Assembly: GCA_902493665.1 (NCBI GenBank)
Contig: CABUQL010000081.1
Location: 1 to 6,418 of the forward strand
Length of the DNA stretch: 6,418 bases
Reading direction: 5' to 3'
DNA from: an uncultured Eubacteriales bacterium
GTDB lineage: Bacteria; Bacillota; Clostridia; UMGS1810
Shown one piece after another: positions 6,305 through 6,418 of the stretch. The notes under the pieces were generated by a model. That model ran no database searches. It was not told the DNA's origin and saw nothing but the letters and a program-made list of their open reading frames with translations. A program made the position numbers and the translations under genes. Numbering within the stretch: the first letter of the stretch is position 1; each line of letters opens with the position of its first letter.

Positions 6305-6407
6305 AAAGGATCAAAACGGAAAACCAAACCGAAAGGCGCGGCGGCGCGGAGCCGTCCCCGCTAAACCGCTCGGGATCGGCTGCCGCTTTTCCGCCGTGCG
6401 ATCCTTT
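6305..6407. repeat. Second imperfect long hairpin next to the first
   Basis: Five short complementary pairs are perfectly nested: AAAGGATC 6305-6312 with GATCCTTT 6400-6407; CGGAAAA 6317-6323 with TTTTCCG 6387-6393; GCGGC 6338-6342 with GCCGC 6382-6386; AGCCG 6350-6354 with CGGCT 6377-6381; CCCG 6357-6360 with CGGG 6371-6374, closing a 10-nt loop. The unpaired stretches between them are unequal. The nesting suggests real RNA structure, but GC-rich low-complexity sequence can give such pairs by chance. Confidence 0.5.
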
Positions 6408-6418
6408 CTCCTTATTAG

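Larger units (their letters stand above)
6074..6418. other. Region upstream of the operon with no convincing gene
   Basis: About 345 bases hold no gene I can support. The left part (6074-6230) is AT-rich with A/T runs and an 11-bp direct repeat CCTTCGAAAAA (6179-6189 and 6211-6221). The right part (6231-6418) is GC-rich and dominated by two large inverted-repeat structures described separately. On the minus strand a 72-codon open frame enters from the right edge and ends at TAG 6198-6200, and the same frame then stays open for another 48 codons to TGA 6051-6053. Neither has a start codon with a ribosome binding site or a recognisable family. Either the 3' end of a neighbour or purely non-coding sequence is possible; non-coding seems more likely. 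Confidence 0.55.

Noticed and set aside
6164..6364. 66-codon plus-strand frame rich in Lys, Arg and Pro
   Set aside because: It runs through both inverted repeats, so its composition reflects the structured GC-rich DNA. No ribosome site or family was recognised.
6074..6418. tRNA gene, CRISPR array or insertion-sequence ends in the upstream region
   Set aside because: No cloverleaf, no regularly spaced repeats and no transposase fragment were found. The inverted repeats are close together rather than flanking a gene.

Overview
The window is a bacterial type I restriction-modification (R-M) locus with a reverse transcriptase gene built into it. All four genes are on the minus strand, in transcription order hsdM (5996-4395), hsdS (4408-3275), a UG/Abi-like reverse transcriptase (3278-1794) and hsdR (1756 to the left edge). 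HsdR is open at its 3' end: the first 585 codons are present and no stop is reached, so the nuclease/translocase gene continues beyond the window.

The four genes look like one operon. hsdS overlaps the end of hsdM by 14 nt, the reverse transcriptase starts on an ATGA overlap with the hsdS stop, and hsdR follows after 37 nt. Each start has a GAGG or AAGGGG-like Shine-Dalgarno 7-8 nt upstream. A near-consensus sigma70-type promoter (TTGATT-N17-TATAAT) lies before hsdM, with a 13-bp palindrome just after the predicted transcription start that could be an operator.

HsdM and HsdS form the modification methyltransferase, and HsdR adds the nuclease and ATP-driven translocase. HsdS is unusual because its two target-recognition domains are close copies of each other (about 71 of 121 aligned residues identical by hand), which predicts a symmetric bipartite target. 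The reverse transcriptase keeps the catalytic aspartates of motifs A and C and has a long C-terminal region with no maturase domain. Its place inside the R-M operon suggests a second defence layer tied to R-M, in the way anticodon nucleases are embedded in some type I loci; that role is inference.

Base composition is mosaic. Sampled lines of hsdM and hsdR and the central part of hsdS are about 46-53% GC, while both recognition domains and the whole reverse transcriptase are about 28-34% GC. The continuous low-GC block from TRD2 through the reverse transcriptase suggests they may have arrived together.

The right end (about 6061-6418) has no convincing gene. It is GC-rich at the far right and carries two adjacent large inverted-repeat structures. 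The organism cannot be named from this window: strong Shine-Dalgarno sites and a consensus sigma70-like promoter show only that it is a bacterium, and an anaerobic gut-type Firmicute or similar is no more than a guess.
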